Positions 10,209 through 18,895 are shown, counted from the stretch's first letter. The stretch: DNA of 64,000 nt from an uncultured Collinsella sp. (GCA_905208635.1 CAJLPX010000001.1:1-64000); one strand, 5' to 3'. A program made the numbers and translations. Notes: generated by a model not told the origin, from the letters alone.

Positions 10209-11456
10209 CTAGATCAGGTCCTCCGCATCATCGAAGGCGTCGGTGTCGTGGACACCGCAGAAACGGGAGCCGGGACGGGCCTGGTTGCGGCACTGGATGC
10301 CGTCCTCGGACACGTACTCGCAGCGACGGACGTCCTCGTCCTCCTCGTCACCGATCAGGTCGGCGGCGGGCTCCTCGTGAACGGGAACGTTCTTGAGGAT
10401 GTCGGCGGCAAGCGTCTCGGACTTGATGTCGATGTGCCAGCCGGTCAGGCGCGCGGCGAGGCGGGCGTTCTGGCCCTCCTTGCCGATGGCGAGGGACAGC
10501 TGGTCGTCGGGGACGATGACGCCGGCGTAGGCCTTCTCCTCGTCAATGAGGACGCGAGTGACCTTAGCGGGCGACAGGGCGTTGGCGACGTAGACGGCAG
10601 GATCGGCATCCCACAGGATGACGTCGACGCGCTCGCCACGGAGCTCGCCCACGACAGCGCGAACACGGCTGCCCTTGGGGCCGACGCAGGCGCCCACGGG
10701 ATCCAGGCGGTCGTCGAGCGAGTGGACGGCAACCTTGGAACGCTGGCCGGGCTCGCGGGCGATCGACTTGATCTGGACGGTGCCCTCATAGATCTCGGGC
10801 ACCTCCTGCTCAAACAGGCGACGCATGAGCTCGGGGTGGGTACGGGAGATGACAATCGGCGGACGGCTGTGCTCGCCACGAACCGGCTGCAGGTTGGAGT
10901 TGGGGTCGCGAACGTCGATGATTACGGCCTTGATATGCTGGTTGTGCAGGTAGCGCTCACCCATCGGGCGCTCGTTGCGCTCGTTCTCGTAACGGCGCTG
11001 ATCGAAGTGCGGCAGCTCGGCCTCGACGCCCTCACGAATCTTGACGATCGTGAAGTCGGGCGTGGACTGCAGCACGGTGCCGCTGATGAGGTCACCGATG
11101 CGGCCGGAGAACTCCTCGTAGATCTGCTCGCGGGCGGAGTTGCGCACGATGGCATTGATCTCGGCCTTGGCGTGCTGGGCGGCGATGCGGCTCGTGTTCT
11201 TGGGGGTGACGTCGATCTCCTCGAACTCGGTGAAGTTGCCCTCCTCGTCCATGGAATCGTCGATCGGCTCCAGGCGGTAGACGTAGATCTTGCCGGTGGT
11301 GCGGTCGATGGTCACCTTGGCGCCCCACTCAAGATGCAGGATCTCGGCATAGCTCTTGGCGAGCGACTGCTCCAGGCGGTCGATCAGGTAGAGCTGGTCG
11401 ATGTGCTTCTCCTGGCAAAGCTCCATCAGGGCGGACATCATGTCGGATGCTGCCAT
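10209..11456 (-). CDS. nusA: Transcription termination/antitermination factor NusA with C-terminal zinc-knuckle extension
   Basis: Modulates RNA polymerase pausing and termination. In order: N-terminal polymerase-binding domain, S1 domain (GDLISGTVLQSTPDFTIVKI), KH1 (RSKVAVHSLDDRLDPVGACVGPKGSRV) and KH2 (LSLAIGKEGQNARLAARLTGW). After KH2 an acidic linker leads to about 35 extra residues with C-x9-C-x10-C-x2-H (CEYVSEDGIQC ... CGVH), a likely single-zinc mini-domain. The C-terminal AR repeats of proteobacterial NusA are absent, as is normal in Gram-positives. It abuts rimP (1-nt gap). The missing ylxR gene makes the extra zinc motif notable. Confidence 0.95.
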   Translation of the reverse strand: MAASDMMSALMELCQEKHIDQLYLIDRLEQSLAKSYAEILHLEWGAKVTIDRTTGKIYVYRLEPIDDSMDEEGNFTEFEEIDVTPKNTSRIAAQHAKAEINAIVRNSAREQIYEEFSGRIGDLISGTVLQSTPDFTIVKIREGVEAELPHFDQRRYENERNERPMGERYLHNQHIKAVIIDVRDPNSNLQPVRGEHSRPPIVISRTHPELMRRLFEQEVPEIYEGTVQIKSIAREPGQRSKVAVHSLDDRLDPVGACVGPKGSRVRAVVGELRGERVDVILWDADPAVYVANALSPAKVTRVLIDEEKAYAGVIVPDDQLSLAIGKEGQNARLAARLTGWHIDIKSETLAADILKNVPVHEEPAADLIGDEEDEDVRRCEYVSEDGIQCRNQARPGSRFCGVHDTDAFDDAEDLI

Positions 11457-11457
11457 C

Positions 11458-11952
11458 TTACTTTCCTTCCTTCGCGGGCTTGAAGTCGTAGGTGGGCTTC
11501 AACTTGCACTTTTTAACATCAGAGAAATCGAGGGTGACGGACTCGCCGTCCTCGAGCTCGAGGGTCACGTCGGTCTCGGTCGCAGCCGCAATCTTGCCGG
11601 CGTACTTGCGACGGCCCTCGGAGGCGGTGGAGGTGAGCTCACAGTTCTCGCCCACAAAGCGGGCAAAGTCGCGCGGACGGCGCAGCGGGCGCGCCATGCC
11701 CGGGCTCGATACCTCAAGCGTATAGCTCGAAGAGATAGGGTCGAGCTCCTCAATCACATCGCCGACCCACTTGGTGTTGGCCGTGACGTCATTGAGCGAC
11801 AGGCTCTGACCCTCGGCACCCTCGATACGCACGCGCACGCAGGGGGCCTTGGTGGCACCCACGAGCTCAACGTCGACAATGTCGACATCGTGCTGGGGAG
11901 CAACGGCCTCGAGCGCGTCGATGATCGCCTGCTCGGTCTTGGTCTTGACCAT
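11458..11952 (-). CDS. rimP: Ribosome maturation factor RimP
   Basis: Needed for 30S subunit assembly. The 164-aa protein contains VDIVDVELVGA, SLNDVTANTKWVGDVIEE and the signature YTLEVSSPGMARPLRRPRDF, followed by the C-terminal SH3-like domain. The frame is open farther upstream, but GGAGGT six nt before ATG 11952 decides the start. It heads the rimP-nusA-infB-rbfA-nrnA-truB-ribF-dnaG operon, whose promoter and leader terminator lie directly upstream. Confidence 0.94.
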   Translation of the reverse strand: MVKTKTEQAIIDALEAVAPQHDVDIVDVELVGATKAPCVRVRIEGAEGQSLSLNDVTANTKWVGDVIEELDPISSSYTLEVSSPGMARPLRRPRDFARFVGENCELTSTASEGRRKYAGKIAAATETDVTLELEDGESVTLDFSDVKKCKLKPTYDFKPAKEGK

Positions 11953-11975
11953 TGCGGCACCTCCATCCATACAAA

Positions 11976-12005
11976 AAAGAAGCGGGGCCGAAACCCCACT
12001 TCTTT
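11976..12005 (-). terminator. Intrinsic terminator in the rimP leader (candidate attenuator)
   Basis: On the minus strand AAAGAAGTGGGG, loop TTTCGG, then CCCCGCTTCTTT gives a 12-bp stem (one G-T pair) followed by TTTTTT. It ends about 17 nt before the rimP Shine-Dalgarno and starts about 20 nt after the predicted transcription start. The wobble is a G-T pair on the minus strand but would be a C-A mismatch on the plus strand, which fixes the direction. leuS has its own terminator upstream, so this one probably attenuates the rimP operon. Confidence 0.75.
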
Positions 12006-12030
12006 CAATTACAACTTCATTTGCAAGCAA

Positions 12031-12059
12031 ACTATACCAATACCTGCGAAAACGTGCAA
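12031..12059 (-). promoter_or_regulatory. Sigma-70 promoter of the rimP-nusA-infB operon
   Basis: On the minus strand TTGCAC (12059-12054), a 17-bp spacer, then TATAGT (12036-12031). Both boxes are close to consensus with ideal spacing. The predicted start is near 12024, giving a leader of about 72 nt that contains the terminator at 11976-12005. Confidence 0.7.
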
Positions 12060-12146
12060 GCACAACAGAAACTCGCAGGTCAGCGCGCCCACAGCATCTC
12101 CACAAGAATAGAACAATTGACCGCGGGCGCCGCGAGCAGACAACAC

Positions 12147-12180
12147 AAAACGAGGGACGACCCAACCGGATCGTCCCTCG
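12147..12180 (-). terminator. Rho-independent terminator of leuS
   Basis: A perfect 10-bp stem CGAGGGACGA / TCGTCCCTCG with a 10-nt loop (12151-12180), followed on the minus strand by TTTTGTG. It lies 31 nt after the leuS stop and separates leuS from the rimP promoter. Confidence 0.82.
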
Positions 12181-12210
12181 TCTTTTATGCGTCAGTTAAG
12201 CGCGCAGTGC

Positions 12211-14787
12211 TTACTTGACCACCAGGTTGACCAGCTTGCCGGGCACGCAGATGGCCTTGACGACCGTCTTGCCCTCGAGCCACTTGGCGACGGCGGCCTC
12301 GGCGGCAGCCTGCATCTCCTCGTTGGAGGCATCGCGGGCAACGTCGACGCGGCCGCGGACCTTGCCGAGCACCTGGACCACGATCTGCACCGTGTCCTCA
12401 ACGGACTCGGCCAGGTCGAACTCGGGCCAGGCGGCGGTGTAGGCGTTGCCCTCGCAGCCGAGGGCCTCGTGCCACAGCTCGTCGGCCCAGAACGGGCAGA
12501 TGGGGGCAAGGACGCTCACGATATCCTTAGCCACGCCGTAGCACAGCGCCTTGTCGCGGGTAGCACCCTCGGTGGCGTTGAGGTAGGCGCTCGCCGCGTT
12601 GACGAGCTCCATGACGGCCGAGATCGCGGTATTGAACTGGCCGCGATCGAAGTCCTCGGTGCACTTGGCGATGGTGCGGTGACGCTCGCGATAGAGCTTC
12701 ATCGCAACCTCGTCGAGCGCGGACTTGTCGAAGGCCACGTTGGCGTCGCCGGACTGGACGAGCTGCCACACGATACGCCAGGCGCGCTTGATGAAGCGGT
12801 TGGCGCCCTCAACGGCCTTGGGATCCCAGTCGAAGTCCTTCTCGGGCGGGGCGATAAACAGGATCGCCAGACGCATGGTGTCGGCGCCGTAGGGCTCGAT
12901 GACCGAGCTCGGGGGCACGACGTTGCCCTTGGACTTGGACATGGTGTCGCCGTTCTCGTCCTTAACCATGCCCTGGCACAGCAGGTTGGTGAAGGGCTCG
13001 TCCACACTCAGCAGGCCCAGGTCGCGCAGTGCCTTGGTAAAGAAGCGGCTGTAGAGCAGGTGCAGAATGGCGTGCTCGATGCCGCCGATGTAGTTATCGA
13101 CGGGCATCCAACGGTCGGCGGCTTCGCGGGAGAAGGGCAGCTCGGTGTTGTGCGGGTCGGTATAGCGCAGGTAATACCAGCTGGAGCAGGTAAAGGTGTC
13201 CATGGTATCGGTCTCGCGCTTGGCTGGGCGGCCGCAGACCGGGCAGGTGGTCTCGTAGAAGTCCTTGCACTCGGCAAGCGTCTCGCCGGCACCCAGGTCC
13301 AGGTTCTCGGGCAGCGTCACCGGCAGCTGATCCTCGGGCACGGGCACGATGCCGCAGTGCTCGCAGTGGATGGCCGGGATGGGGTTGCCCCAATAGCGCT
13401 GGCGGCTGATGAGCCAGTCGCGCAGGCGGAACTCGACCTTGCGACGACCGCAGCCCATGGCCTCAAGGTCGGCCACGATGGCAGACTCGCCCTCGGAGTG
13501 CTTACCGCCGCGCATGCCGGTGTACTTGCCCGACTGGACCAGCGTGCCCTCGGCAGCGTGGGCGCATTCCCAGTCGACAGTCTCGGCATGGAAGGTATCG
13601 ATGGTCTCGCCGCTGGCCTCGACGGCAGCGCGATCATCGTCGTCCAGGATGATCGGCACGATCGGCAAATCATACTTGCGTGCGAACTCAAAATCGCGCT
13701 GGTCGCCGCAGGGAACGGCCATGACGGCGCCGGTGCCGTAGTCGGCCACGACGTAGTCGGCAACCCACACGGGGACCTTTTCGCCGTTAACGGGGTTCAC
13801 CACGTAGCGGCCGGTAAAGGCACCGTGCTTCTCGAGAGTGCCCTGGGCACGCTCGACGGCAGAAATGTGCTTGGAGTCCTCAACGATCTTGGTGACGGCC
13901 GCCTCGTACTCCGTGCCCTCGACGAGCTCGTGCAGACGGGCGTACTCGGGAGCCAGGACAAAGAAGGAGACGCCAAAGAGCGTGTCGGCGCGCGTGGTGA
14001 AGACGGTGATCTTGCCCTCGTCGCCCTCGATGGGCTCGCCATCGGCGTCGCACAGGGTAAAGTCGACCTCGGCACCCTCGGAGCGACCGATCCAGTTGGC
14101 CTGCATCTGCTTGACGCGCTCGGGCCAGCCGGGGAGCTTCTCCAGATCGTCGAGTAGCTCTTGGGAGTACTCGGTGATCTTGAAGTACCACTGCTCCAGA
14201 TCGCGCTTCTCGGGCTCGGTGCCGCAGCGCCAACACTTGCCCTCGGTGACCTGCTCGTTGGCCAGAACGGTCTTGCAGGTGGGGCACCAGTTGACCGGGT
14301 TCTTCTTACGGTAGACCAGGCCCTTTTCCCACAACTTCTCAAAGATCCACTGGCCCCAGCGGTAATAATCGGGGCTGCAGGTCTTGACCATGCGATCCAG
14401 ATCGTAGGAAAAGCCCATACGCTTCATCGTGGCGAGCGCCTGGTCCATGTTCTTGTACGTCCAGGCAGCAGCCTGCGTGTTGTGCTTGATAGCGGCGTTC
14501 TCTGCAGGCAGGCCAAAGGCGTCAAAGCCGATGGGGTGCAGCACATCGTAGCCGCGCATGCGGGCCTGACGGGCCATGGCATCGCCGATGGTATAGTTGC
14601 GCGCGTGGCCCATGTGCAGGTCGCCCGACGGATACGGGAACATCTCGAGCACGTACTTCTTGGGCTTACTTTCGTCGGTGTCGACGGCAAAGAGGTTGGA
14701 GTCCTCCCACGCCTTCATCCACTTGGACTCAATGGCCTGTGCGTCGTAGGCAGGGATCTCGTCCTTATGATCTGTGCAATCGCACAT
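12211..14787 (-). CDS. leuS: Leucine--tRNA ligase
   Basis: Charges tRNA-Leu. Class I motifs are visible: the HIGH-type PYPSGDLHMGHARNYTIGD near residues 50-68 and KMSKS as DTMSKSKGNVV. A CP1 editing domain lies between them (TLFGVSFFVLAPEY, MAVPCGDQRDFEFA), with zinc-type cysteines in WCPTCKTVLANEQV and CEHCGIVP / CPVCGRPA. A longer open frame exists, but ATG 14787 is preceded by AAAGGAG at proper spacing and gives an 858-aa protein of normal length starting MCDCTDHKDE. A large hairpin occupies the leader. The AT-rich restriction-modification locus lies immediately upstream. Confidence 0.96.
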   Translation of the reverse strand: MCDCTDHKDEIPAYDAQAIESKWMKAWEDSNLFAVDTDESKPKKYVLEMFPYPSGDLHMGHARNYTIGDAMARQARMRGYDVLHPIGFDAFGLPAENAAIKHNTQAAAWTYKNMDQALATMKRMGFSYDLDRMVKTCSPDYYRWGQWIFEKLWEKGLVYRKKNPVNWCPTCKTVLANEQVTEGKCWRCGTEPEKRDLEQWYFKITEYSQELLDDLEKLPGWPERVKQMQANWIGRSEGAEVDFTLCDADGEPIEGDEGKITVFTTRADTLFGVSFFVLAPEYARLHELVEGTEYEAAVTKIVEDSKHISAVERAQGTLEKHGAFTGRYVVNPVNGEKVPVWVADYVVADYGTGAVMAVPCGDQRDFEFARKYDLPIVPIILDDDDRAAVEASGETIDTFHAETVDWECAHAAEGTLVQSGKYTGMRGGKHSEGESAIVADLEAMGCGRRKVEFRLRDWLISRQRYWGNPIPAIHCEHCGIVPVPEDQLPVTLPENLDLGAGETLAECKDFYETTCPVCGRPAKRETDTMDTFTCSSWYYLRYTDPHNTELPFSREAADRWMPVDNYIGGIEHAILHLLYSRFFTKALRDLGLLSVDEPFTNLLCQGMVKDENGDTMSKSKGNVVPPSSVIEPYGADTMRLAILFIAPPEKDFDWDPKAVEGANRFIKRAWRIVWQLVQSGDANVAFDKSALDEVAMKLYRERHRTIAKCTEDFDRGQFNTAISAVMELVNAASAYLNATEGATRDKALCYGVAKDIVSVLAPICPFWADELWHEALGCEGNAYTAAWPEFDLAESVEDTVQIVVQVLGKVRGRVDVARDASNEEMQAAAEAAVAKWLEGKTVVKAICVPGKLVNLVVK

Positions 14788-14813
14788 ATCAGCTCCTTTG
14801 TTAGCTGGGTTGG

Positions 14814-14931
14814 GGCGGGGCGTTCTCACCTTTACTCGCTGCTGCGGATAGTCCTGCTCGCACGAAGAGCACATTAAGTGCTCTTCGGCTCGTGCGGAAC
14901 TTGCAGCGAGCAAAGGTGAGAACGCCCCGCC
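14814..14931 (-). promoter_or_regulatory. Large stem-loop in the leuS leader
   Basis: Two 29-nt arms (14814-14842 and 14903-14931) are complementary along their full length except one position, which is a G-T pair in minus-strand RNA but a C-A mismatch in plus-strand RNA. That points to function as leuS leader RNA. Inside is a 10-bp hairpin CGAAGAGCAC / GTGCTCTTCG (14863-14887), and alternative pairing CGCACGA / TCGTGCG (14859-14865 with 14890-14896) competes with it. No T-box consensus is present and no T tract follows. Confidence 0.6.
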
Positions 14932-15000
14932 ACATCGTTAACTCGACTGATGATAGCAAATCACGAAATACAAGGTGTATGCAACTTGCAACAAACCGAA

Positions 15001-16365
15001 CTATCGAATACTCCAAGTCAACTGGCTTGAGTTTTTATATCTTGAATACGGGAAGCCTTCGAACAAGTCTTTATTGTTGTCATTGGACTTCGACATGTCT
15101 TTAAGAATTGACTTGCCTATAGCCTCCCCCAAAGCAATGGGAACAGCATTGCCGATTTGCCTATATATATCGCTAATATCACCTCGGAAAATCCAATCAT
15201 CCGGAAAGCCCTGAATGGCACGATATTCCTCAATTGAAAGAGGGCGATCTTCTGTGGGGTGGCACAAATCAGTAGCAGGCATTGTCGGGCTTGTGACTAA
15301 AGTTGGAGAAGGCCGATCATTCCATATTCTTCTATAAAAACCCGTTTTACCGCCTCCAAGCCGATACGCCTTCCCCATCGCCTCTTCCTGAAGCTCCACA
15401 GGCAAATTCTTCCAATACTCACCCTCTTTAAGCAACTTAAAATACTTAAGCCTTTTTTCCGGAAACTGAACGTAATGGTGTTCGTCTTTTAATCCCCGAA
15501 CGGCATCTGAAAAAGTCATCCAAGGATTAAGTTGCCACTTGGGGTCATTTGAGTTCGTGGGGGTCAGCCAATCACAGATTGAACCGTCTCGTTTAGCAAT
15601 CAAGACAACTCTCTCCCTAATTTGAGGAGCCCCAAAATTCGCAGCATTATACAAATTGAAGCTCACGCCATAGCCCATTGATTCAAGTTTGTTCAGAACC
15701 GTTTTCATAGCGCCGCCGTGTACGGGCTCTCCGCCAGCTTCCAAAGGATATGCCGTAGACAAGAGCCCTCTGACATTTTCAATTACCAAATACTTAGGTC
15801 GAAGATGGTCAGCAAGATCGAGATACTTTAGGAATACGTTGCCCCTAACGTCATCGAAGGCGCGACGCGCTCCAGCCGTAGAAAATGCCTGACAAGGAGG
15901 CCCGCCAAACATAACATCTATACCCCTTTTGGGGCTAATGCCCGAATAATCAAATACCCGATCGGGAGTAACCTTATTAATGTCTCCTAACAAACCAACA
16001 TTAGGCCGATTGGACGCAATAGTCATTCGGCACTTCGTGTCATTTTCACAGTAAAGACTGGACGAAATACCGGCCCTCTCCATTCCATAATCCAAGCCAA
16101 GCGCCCCAGAAAAAAAAGAAACCGCAGTTAATGCCGAATCAACTACTTCAGTAGCGCGATGGTCTGCGGGAGCGAAGCATAGATTTTTTTTCCTCATAAA
16201 GCTGATTATTTCGTTCTCTCTATAGACTCTACGCTTACCAACAAGCGCATAATTGAGATCTCCGTTACGAGATAGTCTTGTAACAGTCTGAGATGTCACC
16301 CCAAGACGGCTCGCAACTTCCGCGGAAGACAGTATCGCCTCATTTTCCAAAATGGACTCCAGCAA
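15001..16365 (-). CDS. DNA (cytosine-5) methyltransferase with N-terminal HTH
   Basis: Modification half of a type II restriction-modification system. C5-methylase motifs run in order: motif I FSGALGLDYGMERAG, motif IV FGGPPCQAFS (catalytic Cys), motif VI IENVRG, motif VIII QIRERVVL, and IX-X GFPDDW ... IGNAVP. The first 60 or so residues (SSAEVASRLGVTSQTVTRLSRNGDL) form a helix-turn-helix of excisionase/MerR type. This suggests autoregulation like that known for SsoII-type methylases. The start is uncertain: TTG at 16365, or TTG at 16350, which has GGAG six nt upstream. The DNA is AT-rich compared with leuS and guaB, indicating acquisition. It is divergent from the nuclease. Confidence 0.93.
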   Translation of the reverse strand: MLESILENEAILSSAEVASRLGVTSQTVTRLSRNGDLNYALVGKRRVYRENEIISFMRKKNLCFAPADHRATEVVDSALTAVSFFSGALGLDYGMERAGISSSLYCENDTKCRMTIASNRPNVGLLGDINKVTPDRVFDYSGISPKRGIDVMFGGPPCQAFSTAGARRAFDDVRGNVFLKYLDLADHLRPKYLVIENVRGLLSTAYPLEAGGEPVHGGAMKTVLNKLESMGYGVSFNLYNAANFGAPQIRERVVLIAKRDGSICDWLTPTNSNDPKWQLNPWMTFSDAVRGLKDEHHYVQFPEKRLKYFKLLKEGEYWKNLPVELQEEAMGKAYRLGGGKTGFYRRIWNDRPSPTLVTSPTMPATDLCHPTEDRPLSIEEYRAIQGFPDDWIFRGDISDIYRQIGNAVPIALGEAIGKSILKDMSKSNDNNKDLFEGFPYSRYKNSSQLTWSIR

Positions 16366-16396
16366 TTAAGTAATTGAACATTTTTTAGTCCATTTT
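16349..16396. promoter_or_regulatory. Inverted repeat between divergent R and M genes (candidate operator)
   Basis: AAAATGGACT (16349-16358) and AGTCCATTTT (16387-16396) are perfect 10-bp inverted arms. One arm overlaps the start/ribosome-site region of the methyltransferase. The other lies in the divergent promoter region; TTTAAT and TATAGG 17 bp apart (16394-16422) could drive the endonuclease. Binding by the methyltransferase HTH is inference. Confidence 0.45.
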
Positions 16397-16461
16397 AATT
16401 CAAATATACGCTTGTGTATAGGTTTTATCTAGTTGAAAATCAACACAAAGGAGGCACGACC

Positions 16462-17325
16462 ATGGCTAAAAACGCAAAACGTGAAGATGTCAAAAAGAAA
16501 TTATCGGAATCACTGAATTACTGCAACTCGCATCACATTCCGGCGCAAGAACTCTTTGAATCCATCGCAGACCGAACAATTAACAACGAAACCTGTCACT
16601 ATGACGCCAATGAAAGAAAAAGGGAAATGAAGTCGCTATTTCCCATTCTTCTCCAAGCCGAAACCTCAGCAATGATTCCCTCGATTCCAATGAAGCCAGA
16701 TATACTCGAATTAGACTCGAAAGCATTTTTGGAACTTTGGCTAAACAAATGGATTTCAAAATTTCTTTCGGGATGGCAGTCGCTTCCAAGTGATTATGTC
16801 GCGAATCCCAAAAAGACGGTTACCGATGAAGCACTGATACATATGGTAATGGACGCAAAACACGCAGGATCAAAAGAGCGCGCTTACGAGTGGGCGGCGC
16901 ACCACAATTTATTCATGAGTGCTGAAAATATAGGTGGCAACCTATTGGAGGAGTACATATATTCAAAAATTAAGCCATATGGATGGATTTGGTGCAGAGG
17001 GAGGATTCTCACGGCAATCGACTTTTGCAACGATGAATGCACTGCCATGTTTCAGGTAAAAAACAAAACGAATACTGAAAATAGTTCAGGAAAGGGTTTC
17101 AGGGAATCCTGCGGCGCAAAAGCATGGAATCGAATGAAGGCGGAGCGTCGTAACGGAAAGATTGAAACATATTGGCCAAAGTTGATTGAAATTGTTCGAG
17201 AGGGCAGTACGGTAGATAAACCTGTTCCGAATGATCTCGTCACCGAGGCAGACTATTTGGATTTTGTTTCAAACACGGTCAGAAACAATCCTTATCTGAT
17301 TAGCGAAAGAGAAGGAGACCTATAA
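16462..17325 (+). CDS. SinI-family type II restriction endonuclease
   Basis: Probable cleaving partner of the adjacent methylase. ATG 16462 is preceded by AAAGGAGG and gives 287 aa. The central block GGNLLEEYIYSKI ... WIWCRGRILTAIDFC ... MFQVKNKTNTENSSGKGFR matches my recollection of the SinI/AvaII-type family (RE_SinI); the AIDF followed by QVKNK fits a PD-(D/E)xK-like core. If correct, the target would be close to GGWCC, which cannot be shown here. The gene is AT-rich, divergent from the methylase, and ends at a strong terminator facing guaB. Confidence 0.8.
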   Translation: MAKNAKREDVKKKLSESLNYCNSHHIPAQELFESIADRTINNETCHYDANERKREMKSLFPILLQAETSAMIPSIPMKPDILELDSKAFLELWLNKWISKFLSGWQSLPSDYVANPKKTVTDEALIHMVMDAKHAGSKERAYEWAAHHNLFMSAENIGGNLLEEYIYSKIKPYGWIWCRGRILTAIDFCNDECTAMFQVKNKTNTENSSGKGFRESCGAKAWNRMKAERRNGKIETYWPKLIEIVREGSTVDKPVPNDLVTEADYLDFVSNTVRNNPYLISEREGDL

Positions 17326-17326
17326 C

Positions 17327-17366
17327 AAAATGGGGTCGCAATCCAACAGACACGCGACCCCATTTT
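17327..17366. terminator. Bidirectional terminator between the endonuclease gene and guaB
   Basis: A perfect 13-bp stem AAAATGGGGTCGC / GCGACCCCATTTT with a 14-nt loop. A and T runs at the base let it act in both directions. It starts two nt after the endonuclease stop and ends 17 nt before the guaB stop. Confidence 0.85.
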
Positions 17367-17383
17367 CATAAATTATTTAGTAA

Positions 17384-18895
17384 CTAGCGATAACTTACGG
17401 ACTGCTGGGAGTCTTTCACGACTACGTCGTGGGCGCCGCCTTCGACGATGGAGGTGGAGCTCACCAGGGTCAGACGTGCCTTTTCTTGGAGCTCGGGGAT
17501 CGAGAGGGCGCCGCAGTTGCACATCGTGGACTTGACCTTGTAGAGCGTGCCGCCCACACCGTCCTTGAGGGAGCCGGCATAGGGAACGTAGGAGTCGACG
17601 CCCTCGACAAAGCTGAGCTTCGCGGCGCCGCCCAGGTCGTAACGCTGCCAGTTGCGGGCACGCGCAGAACCCTCGCCCCAGTACTCCTTCATGTACTGGC
17701 CGTTGACGTTGACGCGCTCGGTCGGGCTCTCGTCAAAGCGGGCGAAGTAGCGGCCCAGCATCATAAAGTCGGCGCCCATGGCAAGGGCGAGCGTCATGTG
17801 GTAGTCGTAGACGATGCCGCCGTCGGAGCACACGGGCACGTAAACACCGGTCTCCTCGTAGTACTCGTCACGGGCGCGGCAGACGTCGATCAGCGCGGTG
17901 GCCTGGCCACGACCGATACCCTTGGTCTCGCGAGTGATGCAGATGGAACCGCCGCCGATACCGACCTTGATGAAGTCGGCACCGCAGTCGGCCAAGAAGC
18001 GGAAGCCCTCGGCGTCGACGACGTTACCGGCACCGACCTTGACGTCCTCGCCGTAGTTGGCGCGAATCCACTCGATGGTGCGCTTCTGCCACTCACTGAA
18101 GCCCTCGGAGGAGTCGATGCACAGGACATCGGCGCCAGCCTCGATGAGCAGCGGCACGCGCTCGGCATAGTCGCGGGTGTTGATACCGGCGCCGACCATA
18201 TAGCGCTTGTCGTTATCGAGCAGCTCGTTGGGGTTGGTCTTGTGGCTGTCGTAGTCCTTGCGGAAAACGATGCCCATAAGGTGATCGTTGTCGTCGACGA
18301 TCGGCAGGGCGTTGAGCTTGTTGTCCCAAATGACGTCGTTGGCAACCTTGAGGCTGATGTTCTTGTCGCCCACGATGAGCTGCTCGCGCGGGGTCATGAA
18401 CTCGGAGACCTTCTTCTGGTGGTCATCGCGGCTGGGACGATAGTCACGGCTGGTGACAATGCCCAGGAGCTTGCCCTTGGGAGTGCCGTCGTCGGTGACC
18501 GGCATGGTGGAGTGGCCGGTCTTCTCCTTGAGCTCGATGACCTGCTCCATGGTCATGTCGGGTGTCAGCGTGGAATCGGACTGAACGAAGCCGGCCTTGT
18601 GATCCTTGACGGCCTTGACCATAGCGGCCTCGGACTCGGCGCTCTGGGAACCGTAAATGAAGGACAGGCCACCCTCGGTAGCGAGCGCGACACCCATGTC
18701 GACGCCCGAGACGGATTGCATGATGGCGGAAACCATGGGGATGTTCAGGGTGATTGCCGGCTTCTCACCGCGCTTAAAGCGGGTTAGCGGCGTCTTGAGA
18801 GAGACGTTGTTGGGGATGCACTGCGAGGACGAGTAGCCAGGGACCAGCAGATACTCCGAAAACGTGTGGGACTCACCGGGAAAGAACGTAGCCAT
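17384..18895 (-). CDS. guaB: IMP dehydrogenase
   Basis: Oxidises IMP to XMP with NAD, the committed step to GMP. The 503-aa protein has the TIM-barrel start (TPLTRF ... LNIPMVSAIMQSVSG), an inserted pair of CBS domains (about residues 105-220, e.g. VSEFMTPREQLIVGD and ALPIVDDNDHLMGIV), and the active-site loop GIGGGSICITRE with the catalytic Cys. The IMP-phosphate site is VCSDGGI and the flap region follows. AAGGAG stands four nt before ATG 18895. It is a single gene facing away from the ModE-like regulator. Confidence 0.95.
   Translation of the reverse strand: MATFFPGESHTFSEYLLVPGYSSSQCIPNNVSLKTPLTRFKRGEKPAITLNIPMVSAIMQSVSGVDMGVALATEGGLSFIYGSQSAESEAAMVKAVKDHKAGFVQSDSTLTPDMTMEQVIELKEKTGHSTMPVTDDGTPKGKLLGIVTSRDYRPSRDDHQKKVSEFMTPREQLIVGDKNISLKVANDVIWDNKLNALPIVDDNDHLMGIVFRKDYDSHKTNPNELLDNDKRYMVGAGINTRDYAERVPLLIEAGADVLCIDSSEGFSEWQKRTIEWIRANYGEDVKVGAGNVVDAEGFRFLADCGADFIKVGIGGGSICITRETKGIGRGQATALIDVCRARDEYYEETGVYVPVCSDGGIVYDYHMTLALAMGADFMMLGRYFARFDESPTERVNVNGQYMKEYWGEGSARARNWQRYDLGGAAKLSFVEGVDSYVPYAGSLKDGVGGTLYKVKSTMCNCGALSIPELQEKARLTLVSSTSIVEGGAHDVVVKDSQQSVSYR

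Noticed and set aside
14801..15016. T-box riboswitch or leader-peptide attenuator for leuS
   Set aside because: No T-box consensus, no terminator with a T run, and the short frame across the region has no ribosome site or leucine-codon run.
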